Shown: piece after piece, positions 34,500 through 44,130 of the stretch
Layout of the letters: each line of letters opens with the position of its first letter
Numbering within the stretch: the first letter of the stretch is position 1
Source of the DNA: Acidovorax sp. 1608163
Lineage (GTDB): Bacteria > Pseudomonadota > Gammaproteobacteria > Burkholderiales > Burkholderiaceae_C
NCBI RefSeq assembly: GCF_003669015.1
Contig: NZ_CP033069.1
Span: 1,491,001 to 1,555,000 of the forward strand
Length of the DNA: 64,000 nucleotides
Direction of reading: 5' to 3'
Notes under the pieces: model-generated
What the model saw: only the letters and a program-made list of their open reading frames with translations
What the model was told of the DNA's origin: nothing
The model's database searches: none
Position numbers and translations under genes: made by a program

Positions 34500-35876
34500 A
34501 TGTCACAACACATCCCCCACCTGCGCATTGGCTGCGCGGCAGGCTTTTCGGGTGACCGCACCGATGCCGCTGCGCCCGTGGTGCAGGCCCTCATCGCCAG
34601 CGGCCAACCCGCTGTGCTGATTTTTGAAACCCTGGCCGAGCGCACCCTGGCGCTGGCCCAGCTGGCACGCCGCACCCAGCCCGATGCGGGCTACGAACCC
34701 CTGCTGGTGGACTTGCTGCAGCCGGTGCTGGCCGATTGCCTGGCGCACGGCGTGCGCATCGTCAGCAACTTTGGCGCTGCCAACCCAGCCGGGGCCGCCC
34801 GCCGCATCCACCAGCTGGCGGCCGAGTTGGGCCTGCGCGCCCCGCGCATTGCCGTGGTGCGTGGCGATGACCTGAGTGGCCCCCACCACCGTGCCTTGCT
34901 CGAACGTGCCCTGGGCCCTGCGATGCCCACCGAGCCCATCGTCAGCGCCAACGCCTACATCGGCGCACAGGCCATTGCCGATGCGCTGCGCGCTGGGGCT
35001 GACATCGTGGTGTGCGGCCGCGTGGCCGACCCATCGCTGGTGCTGGGCCCGGCCATGGCGCATTACGGCTGGGCGGCAGACGACTGGGACCGCCTGGCCC
35101 GCGCCACCATGGCGGGCCATCTGCTGGAATGCGGCGCGCAAGTCACCGGCGGCTACTTTGCCGACCCTGGCTACAAAGACGTGCCCGGCCTGGCCACGCT
35201 GGGCTACCCGATTGCCGAGATCGACCCCGACGGCCACTGCACCATCACCAAGCCCACTGGCACGGGCGGCTGCATCAACGAGCGCACGGTGAAAGAGCAG
35301 CTGCTGTACGAACTGCACGACCCCGCCGCCTACCTCACGCCCGATGTGGTGGCCGACATCACCACCGCGCAAGTGCTGCCCGTGGGGCCCGATGCGGTGC
35401 GGCTGGAAGGTGTGCGCGGCCACCCGCAGCCGCCCACGCTCAAAGTGAATGTGTGCTTTGAATCCGGCTGGTTTGCCGAAGGCGAAATCTCTTATGCAGG
35501 CCCGCGCGCCGAAGCCCGCGCCCGCCTGGCAGGCCAGGTGCTGCGCGAGCGGCTGCAGGGCCTGGGCCCCGTGCGTGTGGATTTGATTGGCGTGACCAGC
35601 GTGCTGGGCGACGACGCCAGCACCTGGCTGGATGCGCCTGCTGCGGGCCTGGACGAAGCCCGCGATGTGCGCCTGCGCGTAGCCTTGCAGCACCGCGACC
35701 ACGCCAGCGCCCAGCGCCTGGTGCGCGAGGTGACGGCTCTGTACACCTGCGGCCCTGCGGGCGGCGGTGGCGTGCGCACCGCCATGCGCCCGCGCCTGGG
35801 CACCGTGTCGTGCCTGGTGCCGCGCAGTGCCGTGGTTACCGGCTATCAGATGTGGAATGAAGGAGGCCTGCAATGA
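34500..35876 (+). CDS. AtuA-like protein (DUF1446)
   Basis: The 458-residue protein matches DUF1446/AtuA: N-terminal IGCAAGFSGDRTDAAAPVV, the NFGAANPAGAARRI block, and YPIAEIDPDGHCTITKPTGTGG. AtuA is needed for acyclic terpene use in Pseudomonas, but most homologues sit in unrelated carboxylate operons and their reaction is unknown. CAGGAGA precedes the ATG. It overlaps the next gene by 4 bp, and a Bug receptor completes the operon, so an imported organic acid is the likely substrate. Confidence 0.85.
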   Translation: MSQHIPHLRIGCAAGFSGDRTDAAAPVVQALIASGQPAVLIFETLAERTLALAQLARRTQPDAGYEPLLVDLLQPVLADCLAHGVRIVSNFGAANPAGAARRIHQLAAELGLRAPRIAVVRGDDLSGPHHRALLERALGPAMPTEPIVSANAYIGAQAIADALRAGADIVVCGRVADPSLVLGPAMAHYGWAADDWDRLARATMAGHLLECGAQVTGGYFADPGYKDVPGLATLGYPIAEIDPDGHCTITKPTGTGGCINERTVKEQLLYELHDPAAYLTPDVVADITTAQVLPVGPDAVRLEGVRGHPQPPTLKVNVCFESGWFAEGEISYAGPRAEARARLAGQVLRERLQGLGPVRVDLIGVTSVLGDDASTWLDAPAAGLDEARDVRLRVALQHRDHASAQRLVREVTALYTCGPAGGGGVRTAMRPRLGTVSCLVPRSAVVTGYQMWNEGGLQ

Positions 35877-36259
35877 CCGAAACGCGCACTGCCGAGGCCG
35901 CCCCCATGCTCACCGTGCCCCTCTACCGCCTGGCCCACAGCCGCACGGGCGACAAGGGCAACCGCTCCAACCTCAGCGTCATTGCCTGGCACCCCGCGCT
36001 GTGGGATGTGCTGGTGCAGCAAGTGACGGAAGAGGCCGTGGCCCGCCACTTTGCGGCCCGCCAACCCAGCCGCGTGGCCCGCTACCTGCTGCCCCAGTTG
36101 CACGCCATGAACCTGGTGCTGGACGACGTGCTGGACGGCGGCGTGAACGACGCCCTCAACCTGGACAGCCACGGCAAGACGCTGAGCTACTGGCTGCTGT
36201 CGTTGCCGGTGCAGGTGCCCGCTGCGCTGCGCCAGCACCTAGCCGGGCCTGCGACGTGA
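35873..36259 (+). CDS. AtuA-like ferredoxin-fold partner protein
   Basis: The 128-residue protein has YRLAHSRTGDKGNRSNLSVIAWHPALW and LHAMNLVLDDVLDGGVNDALNLDSHGKTLSYWLL, the small domain normally fused to or coded next to AtuA/DUF1446 proteins. Here it is a separate gene overlapping the DUF1446 gene by 4 bp, so the two proteins probably form a complex. The molecular role is unknown. Confidence 0.8.
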   Translation: MTETRTAEAAPMLTVPLYRLAHSRTGDKGNRSNLSVIAWHPALWDVLVQQVTEEAVARHFAARQPSRVARYLLPQLHAMNLVLDDVLDGGVNDALNLDSHGKTLSYWLLSLPVQVPAALRQHLAGPAT

Positions 36260-36307
36260 TGCCCCCCGTTTTCGTTTGACATGACCCATAGAACAGAAGG
36301 AGACAAC

Positions 36308-37300
36308 ATGCCCGCTAACCGCTTTGCCTTGAACCGACGCCACGCTCTGACAGCCGCCGCCGGTGCCCTGATGGCCTTGTCCATCGCCGCACCCGCTGCC
36401 GCGCAAACCTTTCCGGCCAAGACCATCACCTTCGTGGTGCCCTTTGCTGCGGGCAGCGCCACCGACCAGCTGGCCCGTGCCGTGGGCCAGTCCATCACCA
36501 ACGACACCAAGCAGGCCGTGGTGGTGGACAACAAGGCCGGTGCCAGCGGCATGATTGCCGCCGCCGCGGTGGCCAAGGCCGCGCCCGATGGCTACACCAT
36601 CCTCATCACCACCAACACCACGCACGCCGCCAACGAGCACCTGTACAAAAAGCTCTCGTACGACCCGGTGAAAGACTTCGCCCCCATCTCCGGCCTGGGC
36701 AAGGGCGGGCAGGTGCTGGTGGTCAACCCCGCATCGCCGCACAAGAGCGTGGGCGACCTGGTGGCCTTTGCCAAGAAGAACCCCGGCAAGCTCACCTTTG
36801 GTAGCGGCAGTGCATCGAGCCGTGTGGCGGGCGAAATGTTCAAGCAGCTTGCGGGCGTGGACATCCTGCATGTGCCGTACAAGAGCAACCCCTTTGCCAT
36901 CACCGACTTGCTGGCCGGGCAGATCGACTTGATGATCACCGACACCTCCACCGGCATGCCGCAAATCAGCGCGGGCAAGCTGCGGGCGCTGGGCTACTCC
37001 ACCCAAAAGCGCAGCCCCCAGCTGCCTGAGGTGCCCACCATCGACGAGGCAGGCGTCAAGGGCTACGACATGGGCTACTGGTTTGCCGCCTACGCCCCCG
37101 CAGGCACGCCCGCTGCCGTGGTCACCCGCCTCAATGAGCTGATGCAGAACGCCACCAAGAGCGCCACGGCCAAGTCGTTCTTCGACATGTCTGGCTCCGA
37201 GGCCTGGACCACCACCCCAGCCGACCTGGCCAAGTTCCAGGCCGCCGAGACCCTCAAGTGGGGCAAGGTGATCAAAGCCGCCGGTATCGAGGCGGAATAA
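36308..37300 (+). CDS. Bug-family (TctC-like) solute receptor 2
   Basis: The 330-residue receptor has a signal peptide containing NRRHALTAAAGALMALS (cut near AAAQT at about residue 33). Bug motifs PFAAGSATDQLARAV, PDGYTILITTNTTHAANEHLYKKL and HVPYKSNPFAITDLLAGQID are present. It is the third gene of the AtuA-like operon and has AGAAGGAG upstream. No transporter membrane subunits are encoded nearby. A strong terminator follows the stop. Confidence 0.9.
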   Translation: MPANRFALNRRHALTAAAGALMALSIAAPAAAQTFPAKTITFVVPFAAGSATDQLARAVGQSITNDTKQAVVVDNKAGASGMIAAAAVAKAAPDGYTILITTNTTHAANEHLYKKLSYDPVKDFAPISGLGKGGQVLVVNPASPHKSVGDLVAFAKKNPGKLTFGSGSASSRVAGEMFKQLAGVDILHVPYKSNPFAITDLLAGQIDLMITDTSTGMPQISAGKLRALGYSTQKRSPQLPEVPTIDEAGVKGYDMGYWFAAYAPAGTPAAVVTRLNELMQNATKSATAKSFFDMSGSEAWTTTPADLAKFQAAETLKWGKVIKAAGIEAE

Positions 37301-37306
37301 GTCCAA

Positions 37307-37338
37307 GGCCTGAGGCAACCTCCTCAGGCCTTTTTTTT
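37307..37338 (+). terminator. Rho-independent terminator
   Basis: GGCCTGAGG and CCTCAGGCC (9-bp arms, 6-base loop) followed by eight T residues, a few bases after the Bug receptor stop. It ends the AtuA-like operon. Confidence 0.93.
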
Positions 37339-37515
37339 CTACAGCTGCGCTACACCACCGGCCCGCCCGCCGGTGTGGGCGGAGCTTTGCCCGCAGGCCA
37401 TTACCGCGCCCTGCGCAACCCCAACGTGAGCGATGAGCAGCGCAACAGACGCTGCCGCTTTTGCGTAGAGAGAACTCGCCCTTGCGGCGATATCCATCCA
37501 ACCCTAGGAGACAAC

Positions 37516-39636
37516 ATGAAGCAACTTCATGCATTCGGCAAACTGGCCCTCACGGCCGCTGCTGCAGCCGCCCTGGCTGCGTGCGGCGGAAGCGATTCCA
37601 CCCCCACCAAAGCCCCAGCGTTCAAGCTGGAGGTCACATCCACCGAGGCCTTCCCCGGCACCTACGGCGACGTGGGCGAGTACGAAACCGTCAAAGGCAC
37701 GCTCAGCGGCGAGGTGGACCCGGCCGACCCCAAGAACGCCGTGATTCAAGACCTGGCCCTGGCCCCCACCAATGCCAATGGCATGGTCGAGTACAAGGCC
37801 GAGTTCGTCATGCTCAAGCCCAAGAACATGGCCAAGGCCAGCGGCGTGTTGCGCTACGACGCACCCAATCGCGGCAACATCCTCACCCTGCTCAACCCCA
37901 CGGCCACGCCCAGCGATGCGGTGTACCTGGAGCGTGGCTACGTGATGCTGTACTCGGCCTGGCAGGGCGATGTGCCCAAGAGCAGCGCTGCGCGCCTGAC
38001 GGTGACGGTGCCCGTGGCCAAGAACAAGGACGGCAGCAGCATCACCGGCCCTTACCGTGCCGAGCTGGTGCCCACCGTGGCCAGTGCCGCGATGGCGCTG
38101 CCCGGCGGCGTGTTCAACGGCACGATGATTCCGTACGAACCCGCCAGCCTGGACAACACACAGCCCGGCTATTCACTCACCCGCCGCGCCAACGAGACGG
38201 ATGCGCGCGTCACCATTGCGGCTGCCGACTGGAAGTTCGCCACCTGTGACACGGTCACCAACGCCTTCCCCGGCACGGCCAGCCCCACCAGCGTGTGCCT
38301 CAAAGGCGGGTTTGACCCAGCGTATCTGTACGAACTGGTCTACGTCGCCAAGGACCCCAAGGTCATGGGCGTAGGCCTGGCCGCTTTGCGCGACACGGTC
38401 AGCTTCTTCCGCAGCAAGGCGGCCGATTCCAATGGCACTCCCAACCCGTTGGCGGGCCGCATCCAGTACACGCTGGGGCAGGGCACCTCGCAGTCGGGCA
38501 ACGCGATGAAGACCTTCCTGCACCTGGGCTTCAACCAGGCGCTCGATGGTGGCAAGGTGTTCGACGGCATGTACGCCCACGTGGCGGCGCGCCAGACCAA
38601 CATCAACACCCGCTTTGCCGTGCCCGGTGGTGGCGGGGGCCTGCGCACCGACCACACCGCCTTCGGCCAGACGGCACCGCGTGGACTGGACAAGGACTAC
38701 GCAGACGACATCAGCGGCCGCCAGGGCGGCGTGATGAAGCGCTGCGCCGCCACCAACACCTGCCCCAAGTTCTTCCTGGGCCTGTCGGGCACCGAGTTCT
38801 GGCAACTGCAGGGCTCGCCCGTGCTGACCGACGCCAACGGCACCAAAGACCTGGCCCAGCCCGACAACGCACGCATCTACTACTACGCCAGCACCCAGCA
38901 CGGTGGGGCAGGGGGCACGGCCAGCATTGCCTATGCGCCCACCCGCGCCACCTACCCCACGGGCACCGTGGTGCACTTCAACGACACCTTCCGTGCGCTG
39001 TTCTTGAACCTGGAAGACTGGGTGGTGCGCGGCACGCTGCCGCCCGCCAGCCAGGTGCCCAAGCTGGCCGACGGCACGCTGGTGCGGCCCGAGGCACTGG
39101 CCTTCCCGGCCATGAAGGGGCTGACCTGGGCCGTGGGCGGCGTGCAGACGGCGATCCCGGACTTCAGCTACCGGGGCCTGTACAACAACTTCCCGCTGTT
39201 TGACTTTGGCCCGCAATACGTCCCGCAGGACGAAGCAGGCATTGCCACCGTGCTGCCCCCGCGCAACCTGGGCCGCGACTACGCCATCCTCGTGCCGCAA
39301 GTCGATGCCTCCACAGGCTTGACCCGTGCAGGCATCCGCAGCGTGGAGGCGCGTGCGCCGCTGGGCACCAGCATCGAGTTCAACTACGTGGCCACGCCCG
39401 GCATCACCGACCTGGCCAACCTCACGGGCAGCTTCATCCCCTTCCACAAGACGCGCACCGCGCGGCTCGCGGCGGGCGATGCACGGCCCTCGCTGGAAGA
39501 GCTGTATGGCACGCAAGACGGCTACGTAACGGCCGTGACCGCCGCCGCCAACGCGCTGGTGGCCCAGCGCCTGCTGCTGCAGCGTGATGCGGACTTGCAG
39601 ATTGCGCGGGCCAAGGCGACGGTGGTGCTGCCGTAG
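37516..39636 (+). CDS. Lipoprotein with alpha/beta hydrolase domain (Abhydrolase_10 type)
   Basis: The 706-residue protein has a lipoprotein signal (hydrophobic LALTAAAAAAL, lipobox ending at C23), so it is likely anchored to the outer membrane. The body resembles the Abhydrolase_10 group, with FLHLGFNQALDGGKVFDGM and EFWQLQGSPVLTDANGTKDL. The ASTQHGGA segment contains a His, possibly part of the active site. The substrate is unknown; members are often near terpene or aromatic catabolic genes. TAGGAGACAAC precedes the ATG at 37516. The AtuA-like operon upstream is separated by a terminator, so this gene has its own transcript. Confidence 0.75.
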   Translation: MKQLHAFGKLALTAAAAAALAACGGSDSTPTKAPAFKLEVTSTEAFPGTYGDVGEYETVKGTLSGEVDPADPKNAVIQDLALAPTNANGMVEYKAEFVMLKPKNMAKASGVLRYDAPNRGNILTLLNPTATPSDAVYLERGYVMLYSAWQGDVPKSSAARLTVTVPVAKNKDGSSITGPYRAELVPTVASAAMALPGGVFNGTMIPYEPASLDNTQPGYSLTRRANETDARVTIAAADWKFATCDTVTNAFPGTASPTSVCLKGGFDPAYLYELVYVAKDPKVMGVGLAALRDTVSFFRSKAADSNGTPNPLAGRIQYTLGQGTSQSGNAMKTFLHLGFNQALDGGKVFDGMYAHVAARQTNINTRFAVPGGGGGLRTDHTAFGQTAPRGLDKDYADDISGRQGGVMKRCAATNTCPKFFLGLSGTEFWQLQGSPVLTDANGTKDLAQPDNARIYYYASTQHGGAGGTASIAYAPTRATYPTGTVVHFNDTFRALFLNLEDWVVRGTLPPASQVPKLADGTLVRPEALAFPAMKGLTWAVGGVQTAIPDFSYRGLYNNFPLFDFGPQYVPQDEAGIATVLPPRNLGRDYAILVPQVDASTGLTRAGIRSVEARAPLGTSIEFNYVATPGITDLANLTGSFIPFHKTRTARLAAGDARPSLEELYGTQDGYVTAVTAAANALVAQRLLLQRDADLQIARAKATVVLP

Positions 39637-40151
39637 TCAGCGCAGGGGGGCGCCTGCCTGTTGGAGAGGAGGCTGCGCTGCCTTGGGTTTTTGATTGGAC
39701 AAGGCTCTCGCGCTTGATGGTAAAGCGCTGATAGCTATCAAATAAATAGCTACTGCACAGCGCATGCATCGCCAGGGCCCGTCCATGCCCTGGCTGGTTC
39801 TCTCTCTGCAACGATGCCAGCGGCCACTCTCGGTGGCCGCTGCGCGCCGCGCAAGCACCTCCGTGCCCGCGCGCGGGGCCCGTCTCGGCGCCCTGCTGCG
39901 CCTGCCGCTGCGGGCGTTGGCGTTGGTCGATGTTGGTCATCTTTTTCTTTGCAAATGCAAAGGGCTCTGTTACACCACGGGCCGCTGCAATGCGGCACCC
40001 GACATCCACCCAATTCCTCTGTGAAACAGAGCTTCGCATGACCCCATCCGCCCTCCAGCATTCGGCCTGCGGCCCCGCACTTTTTCCGCTGCACGCCAGT
40101 GCGTTCCAGCATGGCCGGGGCCGTCGTCGGTTTGGGGCTGGGGGGCTCTGG
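39637..40151. other. Intergenic region before the RCC1 gene
   Basis: It contains repeat copy 5 (39690-39755), a palindrome CTTTGCAAATGCAAAG (39947-39962), and a long inverted pair CTCTGTT/AACAGAG (39964-39970 and 40025-40031). Between the pair lies a small GCCGC...GCGGC stem. No gene is supported here unless the RCC1 protein starts at 40038. The pattern suggests a promoter plus a structured leader. Confidence 0.45.
39690..39755. repeat. Dispersed AGCGCTT/AGCTAT repeat, copy 5
   Basis: CTCGCGCTTGATGGTAAAGCGCTGATAGCTATCAA. The arms CGCTT...AAGCG and the AGCTAT tail are kept. It lies after the lipoprotein gene. Confidence 0.75.
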
Positions 40152-43100
40152 ATGCGTGTTTGCCGCTGGCTGCTGGTCCTTTGGCTGGCGGTGGTGGGCA
40201 GCTTTTGCGGCCCGGCAATGGCCCAAGGGGCCATGCCCACGCTGTTGGGCGATACGGTGAGCCAGGTGGTTGCGGGCAGTTACCACACCTGCGCGCTGAG
40301 TTCGGCGGGCGCGGTGTGGTGCTGGGGTGGCAATGGCTTTGGGCAATTGGGCGATGGCAGTACGGACACTCGCACCGTCCCTCAGGTCGTCACTGGTCTG
40401 GGCTCGGGCGTAGCCGCCATTGCCGCTGGCAGCCTTCACACCTGTGCGTTGACCACGGCGGGTGCGGTGTGGTGTTGGGGCCATAACGCCAGCGGCCAGT
40501 TGGGCGACGGCAGCACCACCCACCGCACCACCCCCGTAGCCGTCGGCAGCTTGGGCGCGGGCGTGGCCGCTGTGACGGCAGGCGAATTTTTCAGCTGTGC
40601 ACTGACCACGGCTGCTGCGGTGCAGTGCTGGGGCAGCAACTACCACGGCCAGCTGGGCGACGGCAGCACCACCGATCGCGTGACCCCGGCGACCGTCAGC
40701 GGCCTGGGCTCTGGCATTGCCGCGGTTGTGGCGGGCAGCTTCCACGCCTGCGCGCTGACCCAGGCGGGTGGGGTGCAGTGCTGGGGCTCTGCCGGGGGGC
40801 AGCTGGGTGATGGCACCGTTCTGCGCCGTGAGACCCCTGTGGCTGTCCATGGATTGGGCTCGGGGGTTGCCGCCGTCGCGGCGGGGCGCCTTCACACTTG
40901 CGCTTTGACTACGGCGGGTGCCATGCAGTGCTGGGGTTCCAATGGCATGGGCCAGTTGGGTGATGGGAGCACAAGCAATCGCACGACCCCTGTTGCCGTC
41001 AACGGCATGGGTTCGGGGGTTGTTGCCATCGGGGCGAACCAATACCAAAGCTGCGCGGTCAGTGCGGCGGGTGCGGCGCAATGCTGGGGCGTTAACGATT
41101 TCGGCCAATTGGGGGATGGCAGCACCACAGATCGTGCGAGCCCGGTGGCGGTCACTGGCCTGGGGGCGGGCGTGGCTGCGATTGCGGTGGGGGGCTTTCA
41201 TGCCTGCGCGCTGACCACGGTGGGCTCGTTGCAGTGCTGGGGCGCCAATGCTGGCCAGTTGGGCGATGGCAGCCACACCAACCGTGCCACCCCTGTGGTC
41301 GTGAGTGTGCTGGGGTCGAGGGCTGTGGCCATCGCCGGGGGCGGCCTGCACACTTGCGGGTGGTCTGAGGGCGGTGCGGCGCAGTGTTGGGGTCGCAACG
41401 TGGAGGGGCAGTTGGGCGACGGGAGCACCACCGATCGCACTCTCCCCGTGGCTGTCAGCGGCCTGGGCTCTGGGGTTGCTGCCGTCAGGGGGGGCGATGC
41501 CCACACCTGCGCTGTGACCAAGGCGGGTGCGGCCCAATGCTGGGGCCGCAACAACTACGGCCAGCTGGGCAACGGCAGCACCGCCGATAGCGCTCTGCCG
41601 GTGGCTGTCATTGGCCTCGGATCTGGGGTTGTGGCCATCGCGGTGGGACGCAACCACACCTGTGCGCTGACGACCGCAGGAGCTGTGCAGTGCTGGGGCC
41701 GTAACTACCCCGGCCAGTTGGGCGACGGCACCACCACCGATAGCGCCGTCCCCGTGGCGGTCACGGGGTTGGGATCGGGCGTTGTCGCCATTGCGGCGGG
41801 CGGGGCCTACACCTGCGCGTTGACGGTGGCGGGAGCGGTGCAGTGCTGGGGTGAAAACAGCATGGGCCAGCTGGGCCACAGCGGCGCAACCAGCACCACC
41901 CCTGTGGGCGTCAGCGGATTGGGCTCGGGCGCGACCGCCATCACGGCAGGCTTTGAGCACGCCTGTGCGTTGACCGCCGGGGGCGTGGCGCAGTGCTGGG
42001 GCAACAACGCCACAGGCCAGTTGGGGGACGGAAGCACCACCCGCAGCAACACCCCGGTGGCTGTCAGTGGCCTGGGCCCTGGCGTTGCCGCCATCACGGC
42101 CGGTGAAGGCCACACTTGCGCGCTGAGCGCGGCAGGCGCCGTGCAGTGTTGGGGTGACAACGGATCGGACCAGTTAGGCCTTGGCGGCCGGGGGTACTAC
42201 GCGACACCTGTGGCGGTCAATGGCTTTGCTTCGGGTGTTGCATCGATCACGGCGGGCGGGCGCCACACCTGTGTACTCACCACGGCGGGCGTCGTGCAGT
42301 GTTGGGGCTCCAACGCCGTGGGCCAATTTGGCATCGGCAACACGAATGACAGCAATGGCATGGCCGTATACCTGCGCAAGGCCCAGTCGCTGACCTTTAC
42401 CCCTGGCACCGCTTCGGCCGGGCCGCTGCCCATGGCGAGGCTGGGGCGGGGCAGTGGGCTGAATTACTCTGGCGCAGGGGGCGGCGGGTCGGTGGTGTAT
42501 TCCACCTGGACACCCGGCATCTGCACGGTGAGTGGTGGCATGGCCACGCCCACGGGCAACGCCTCGGTAGGCAGCTTGTGCGGCGTGACGGCGGCGTTGC
42601 GGGCCACCTCTGTGTTCGACGAAGGAAGCTGGGCACCGTCGCCGGTGAAGTCACAACTGTTGGTGGTGGCCAAGGCGGCTCCCAGCCTGACCCTGGCATC
42701 CAGCAGCAACCCCAGCGCCTATGGCGCCAGCGTGGCGCTGACGGCCACCCTGGGCAGTGCATTCAGCTCCACGGGCACAGTGGTGTTCAGCGTGGGGGCC
42801 ACCACGCTGTGTACGGCTGCGGTGGCGGCCAATACAGCCACTTGTACGCTCAACGGGCTTGCTGTGGGCACCACCTCCGTTACAGCCAGCTATGGCGGCG
42901 ATGCCAACAACGACCCAGCCACCGCCAGTGCCCTGAACCAAACCGTGGACGCTGCATTGCCAGGGGCGCCCACGGGCCTGACGGCCACTGCGGGCAACGG
43001 CTCTGTGGCGCTGGCGTGGGTGGCGCCAGCCAGCAACGGCGGCAGCGCCATCATCGGTTACACGGCCACGGGCACGCCTGGGGGCTCTTGCACTGCGAGC

Positions 43101-44000
43101 CCACCGGCCACCGGTTGCGTCGTCAGCAGTTTGGCCAACGGCACGGCCTATACCTTCACCGTCAGGGCCTCCAACACTGCAGGCGAAGGCCCCGCCATCG
43201 GCAGTGCCACAGCCACGCCAGCGACCGTGCCCGATGCCCCCACGGGTTTGACCGCCACGCCGGGCGACCGCGCGGTAGCCCTGAGCTGGACCGCACCGGC
43301 CAGCAACGGTGGCCAGGCTATCACCCGCTACACCGTGACCGGCGCGCCTGGCGGAACCTGCACCGTGGCAGCACCGGCCACCCGCTGCACCATCAGTGGC
43401 CTGACCAACGGCACGGCCTATGCCTTCACCGCCACAGCCACCAGCAGTGCGGGCACCAGCTCTGCATCAAGCAGCGCAGGCGCCACGCCCCAGGTGTACA
43501 CCAACCCTGCTGTAGCGCTGCCTGGTGGCGGCACAGCCGCCGTGCAGATCGGTGCGCCACCTGGCTGCACCGTGGGCACGGTAGGCATCAACACCACCAT
43601 CCCTGCCGGGGGGGCCGCAGGGGCCACCGCACCGACGGGTGTGCTGCGCTTTACGGCGTCGGGCGCAGGCTGCGGCACAGCCCCCCTGTCCGTGCGTGTG
43701 GACTACCCCGCAGGCCGCCTGGCCGGGCTGACGCCATACAAGTACGGCCCGCCCACGGCAGGCGCTGCGGCGACCTGGTTTGTGCACGGAGGCATCAGTG
43801 GCGACAGCGTGAGTTTTTCTGTCACCGACAACGGTGTGGGTGACAACGACCCGGCGGCAGGCGCCATTGCCGACCCGTTTGCACCGCTGCTGGTGCCGGG
43901 GGTGCAGGGCATTCCGGCGCTGAGCGAATGGGGGTTGGTGCTGATGTCGCTGCTGGCCGCCGCCCTGGGCATGGCTGGGCTGCGGCGGCGCCGTATTTAA
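40152..44000 (+). CDS. RCC1-repeat surface protein with Ig, Fn3 and IPTL-CTERM tail
   Basis: This is a 1282-residue modular exported protein. From this ATG the signal peptide is MRVCRWLLVLWLAVVGSF..., cut near AMAQG. Fourteen RCC1 units follow (about 50 residues each, core HTCALT-GAVQCWG-N-GQLGDGST), coded by 40252-42370. Fourteen is exactly two seven-bladed propellers. Next come a Big_3_5-like Ig domain, two Fn3 domains (APTGLTAT.., DAPTGLTAT..) and a choice-of-anchor-U-like region (VDYPAGRLAGLTPYKYGP). The sorting tail is IPALSEWGLVLMSLLAAALG plus MAGLRRRR, that is, an IPTL motif, a membrane helix and arginines. An ATG at 40038 would add 38 residues. It is probably displayed or shed and binds a partner through its propellers. 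Confidence 0.85.
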   Translation: MRVCRWLLVLWLAVVGSFCGPAMAQGAMPTLLGDTVSQVVAGSYHTCALSSAGAVWCWGGNGFGQLGDGSTDTRTVPQVVTGLGSGVAAIAAGSLHTCALTTAGAVWCWGHNASGQLGDGSTTHRTTPVAVGSLGAGVAAVTAGEFFSCALTTAAAVQCWGSNYHGQLGDGSTTDRVTPATVSGLGSGIAAVVAGSFHACALTQAGGVQCWGSAGGQLGDGTVLRRETPVAVHGLGSGVAAVAAGRLHTCALTTAGAMQCWGSNGMGQLGDGSTSNRTTPVAVNGMGSGVVAIGANQYQSCAVSAAGAAQCWGVNDFGQLGDGSTTDRASPVAVTGLGAGVAAIAVGGFHACALTTVGSLQCWGANAGQLGDGSHTNRATPVVVSVLGSRAVAIAGGGLHTCGWSEGGAAQCWGRNVEGQLGDGSTTDRTLPVAVSGLGSGVAAVRGGDAHTCAVTKAGAAQCWGRNNYGQLGNGSTADSALPVAVIGLGSGVVAIAVGRNHTCALTTAGAVQCWGRNYPGQLGDGTTTDSAVPVAVTGLGSGVVAIAAGGAYTCALTVAGAVQCWGENSMGQLGHSGATSTTPVGVSGLGSGATAITAGFEHACALTAGGVAQCWGNNATGQLGDGSTTRSNTPVAVSGLGPGVAAITAGEGHTCALSAAGAVQCWGDNGSDQLGLGGRGYYATPVAVNGFASGVASITAGGRHTCVLTTAGVVQCWGSNAVGQFGIGNTNDSNGMAVYLRKAQSLTFTPGTASAGPLPMARLGRGSGLNYSGAGGGGSVVYSTWTPGICTVSGGMATPTGNASVGSLCGVTAALRATSVFDEGSWAPSPVKSQLLVVAKAAPSLTLASSSNPSAYGASVALTATLGSAFSSTGTVVFSVGATTLCTAAVAANTATCTLNGLAVGTTSVTASYGGDANNDPATASALNQTVDAALPGAPTGLTATAGNGSVALAWVAPASNGGSAIIGYTATGTPGGSCTASPPATGCVVSSLANGTAYTFTVRASNTAGEGPAIGSATATPATVPDAPTGLTATPGDRAVALSWTAPASNGGQAITRYTVTGAPGGTCTVAAPATRCTISGLTNGTAYAFTATATSSAGTSSASSSAGATPQVYTNPAVALPGGGTAAVQIGAPPGCTVGTVGINTTIPAGGAAGATAPTGVLRFTASGAGCGTAPLSVRVDYPAGRLAGLTPYKYGPPTAGAAATWFVHGGISGDSVSFSVTDNGVGDNDPAAGAIADPFAPLLVPGVQGIPALSEWGLVLMSLLAAALGMAGLRRRRI
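40252..42370 (+). repeat. Fourteen ~150-bp RCC1-coding tandem repeats
   Basis: The coding repeats have a period close to 150 bp with near-identical stretches such as CAGTGCTGGGGC and CAGTTGGGCGA. Recombination between copies could change propeller number, and short-read assembly may collapse or expand them. Confidence 0.9.
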
Positions 44001-44055
44001 GAAAAATATGCCGCTAGCGCTTTATGTATAAGCGCTGAAAGCTATAAAAATAGGA
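44001..44055. repeat. Dispersed AGCGCTT/AGCTAT repeat, copy 6
   Basis: GCCGCTAGCGCTTTATG, then TATAAGCGCTGAAAGCTAT and an A-rich tail. It follows the RCC1 gene stop directly and may terminate transcription. Confidence 0.8.
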
Positions 44056-44130
44056 GCAAATTAACTGGGCGAAACGTGGATGTGCTGCCGTGCAGCGTGC
44101 ACTGCGTGGGCGTCCGTCCCGCCGTGGCAC

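Noticed and set aside
39750..42113. Minus-strand frame of 787 codons with internal repeats
   Set aside because: Its repeats mirror the RCC1 repeats on the other strand; composition is unlike a real protein.
40252..42370. Regular repeats resembling a CRISPR array
   Set aside because: The unit is about 150 bp, codes in frame for RCC1 blades, and has no spacer-like variable segments or cas genes.
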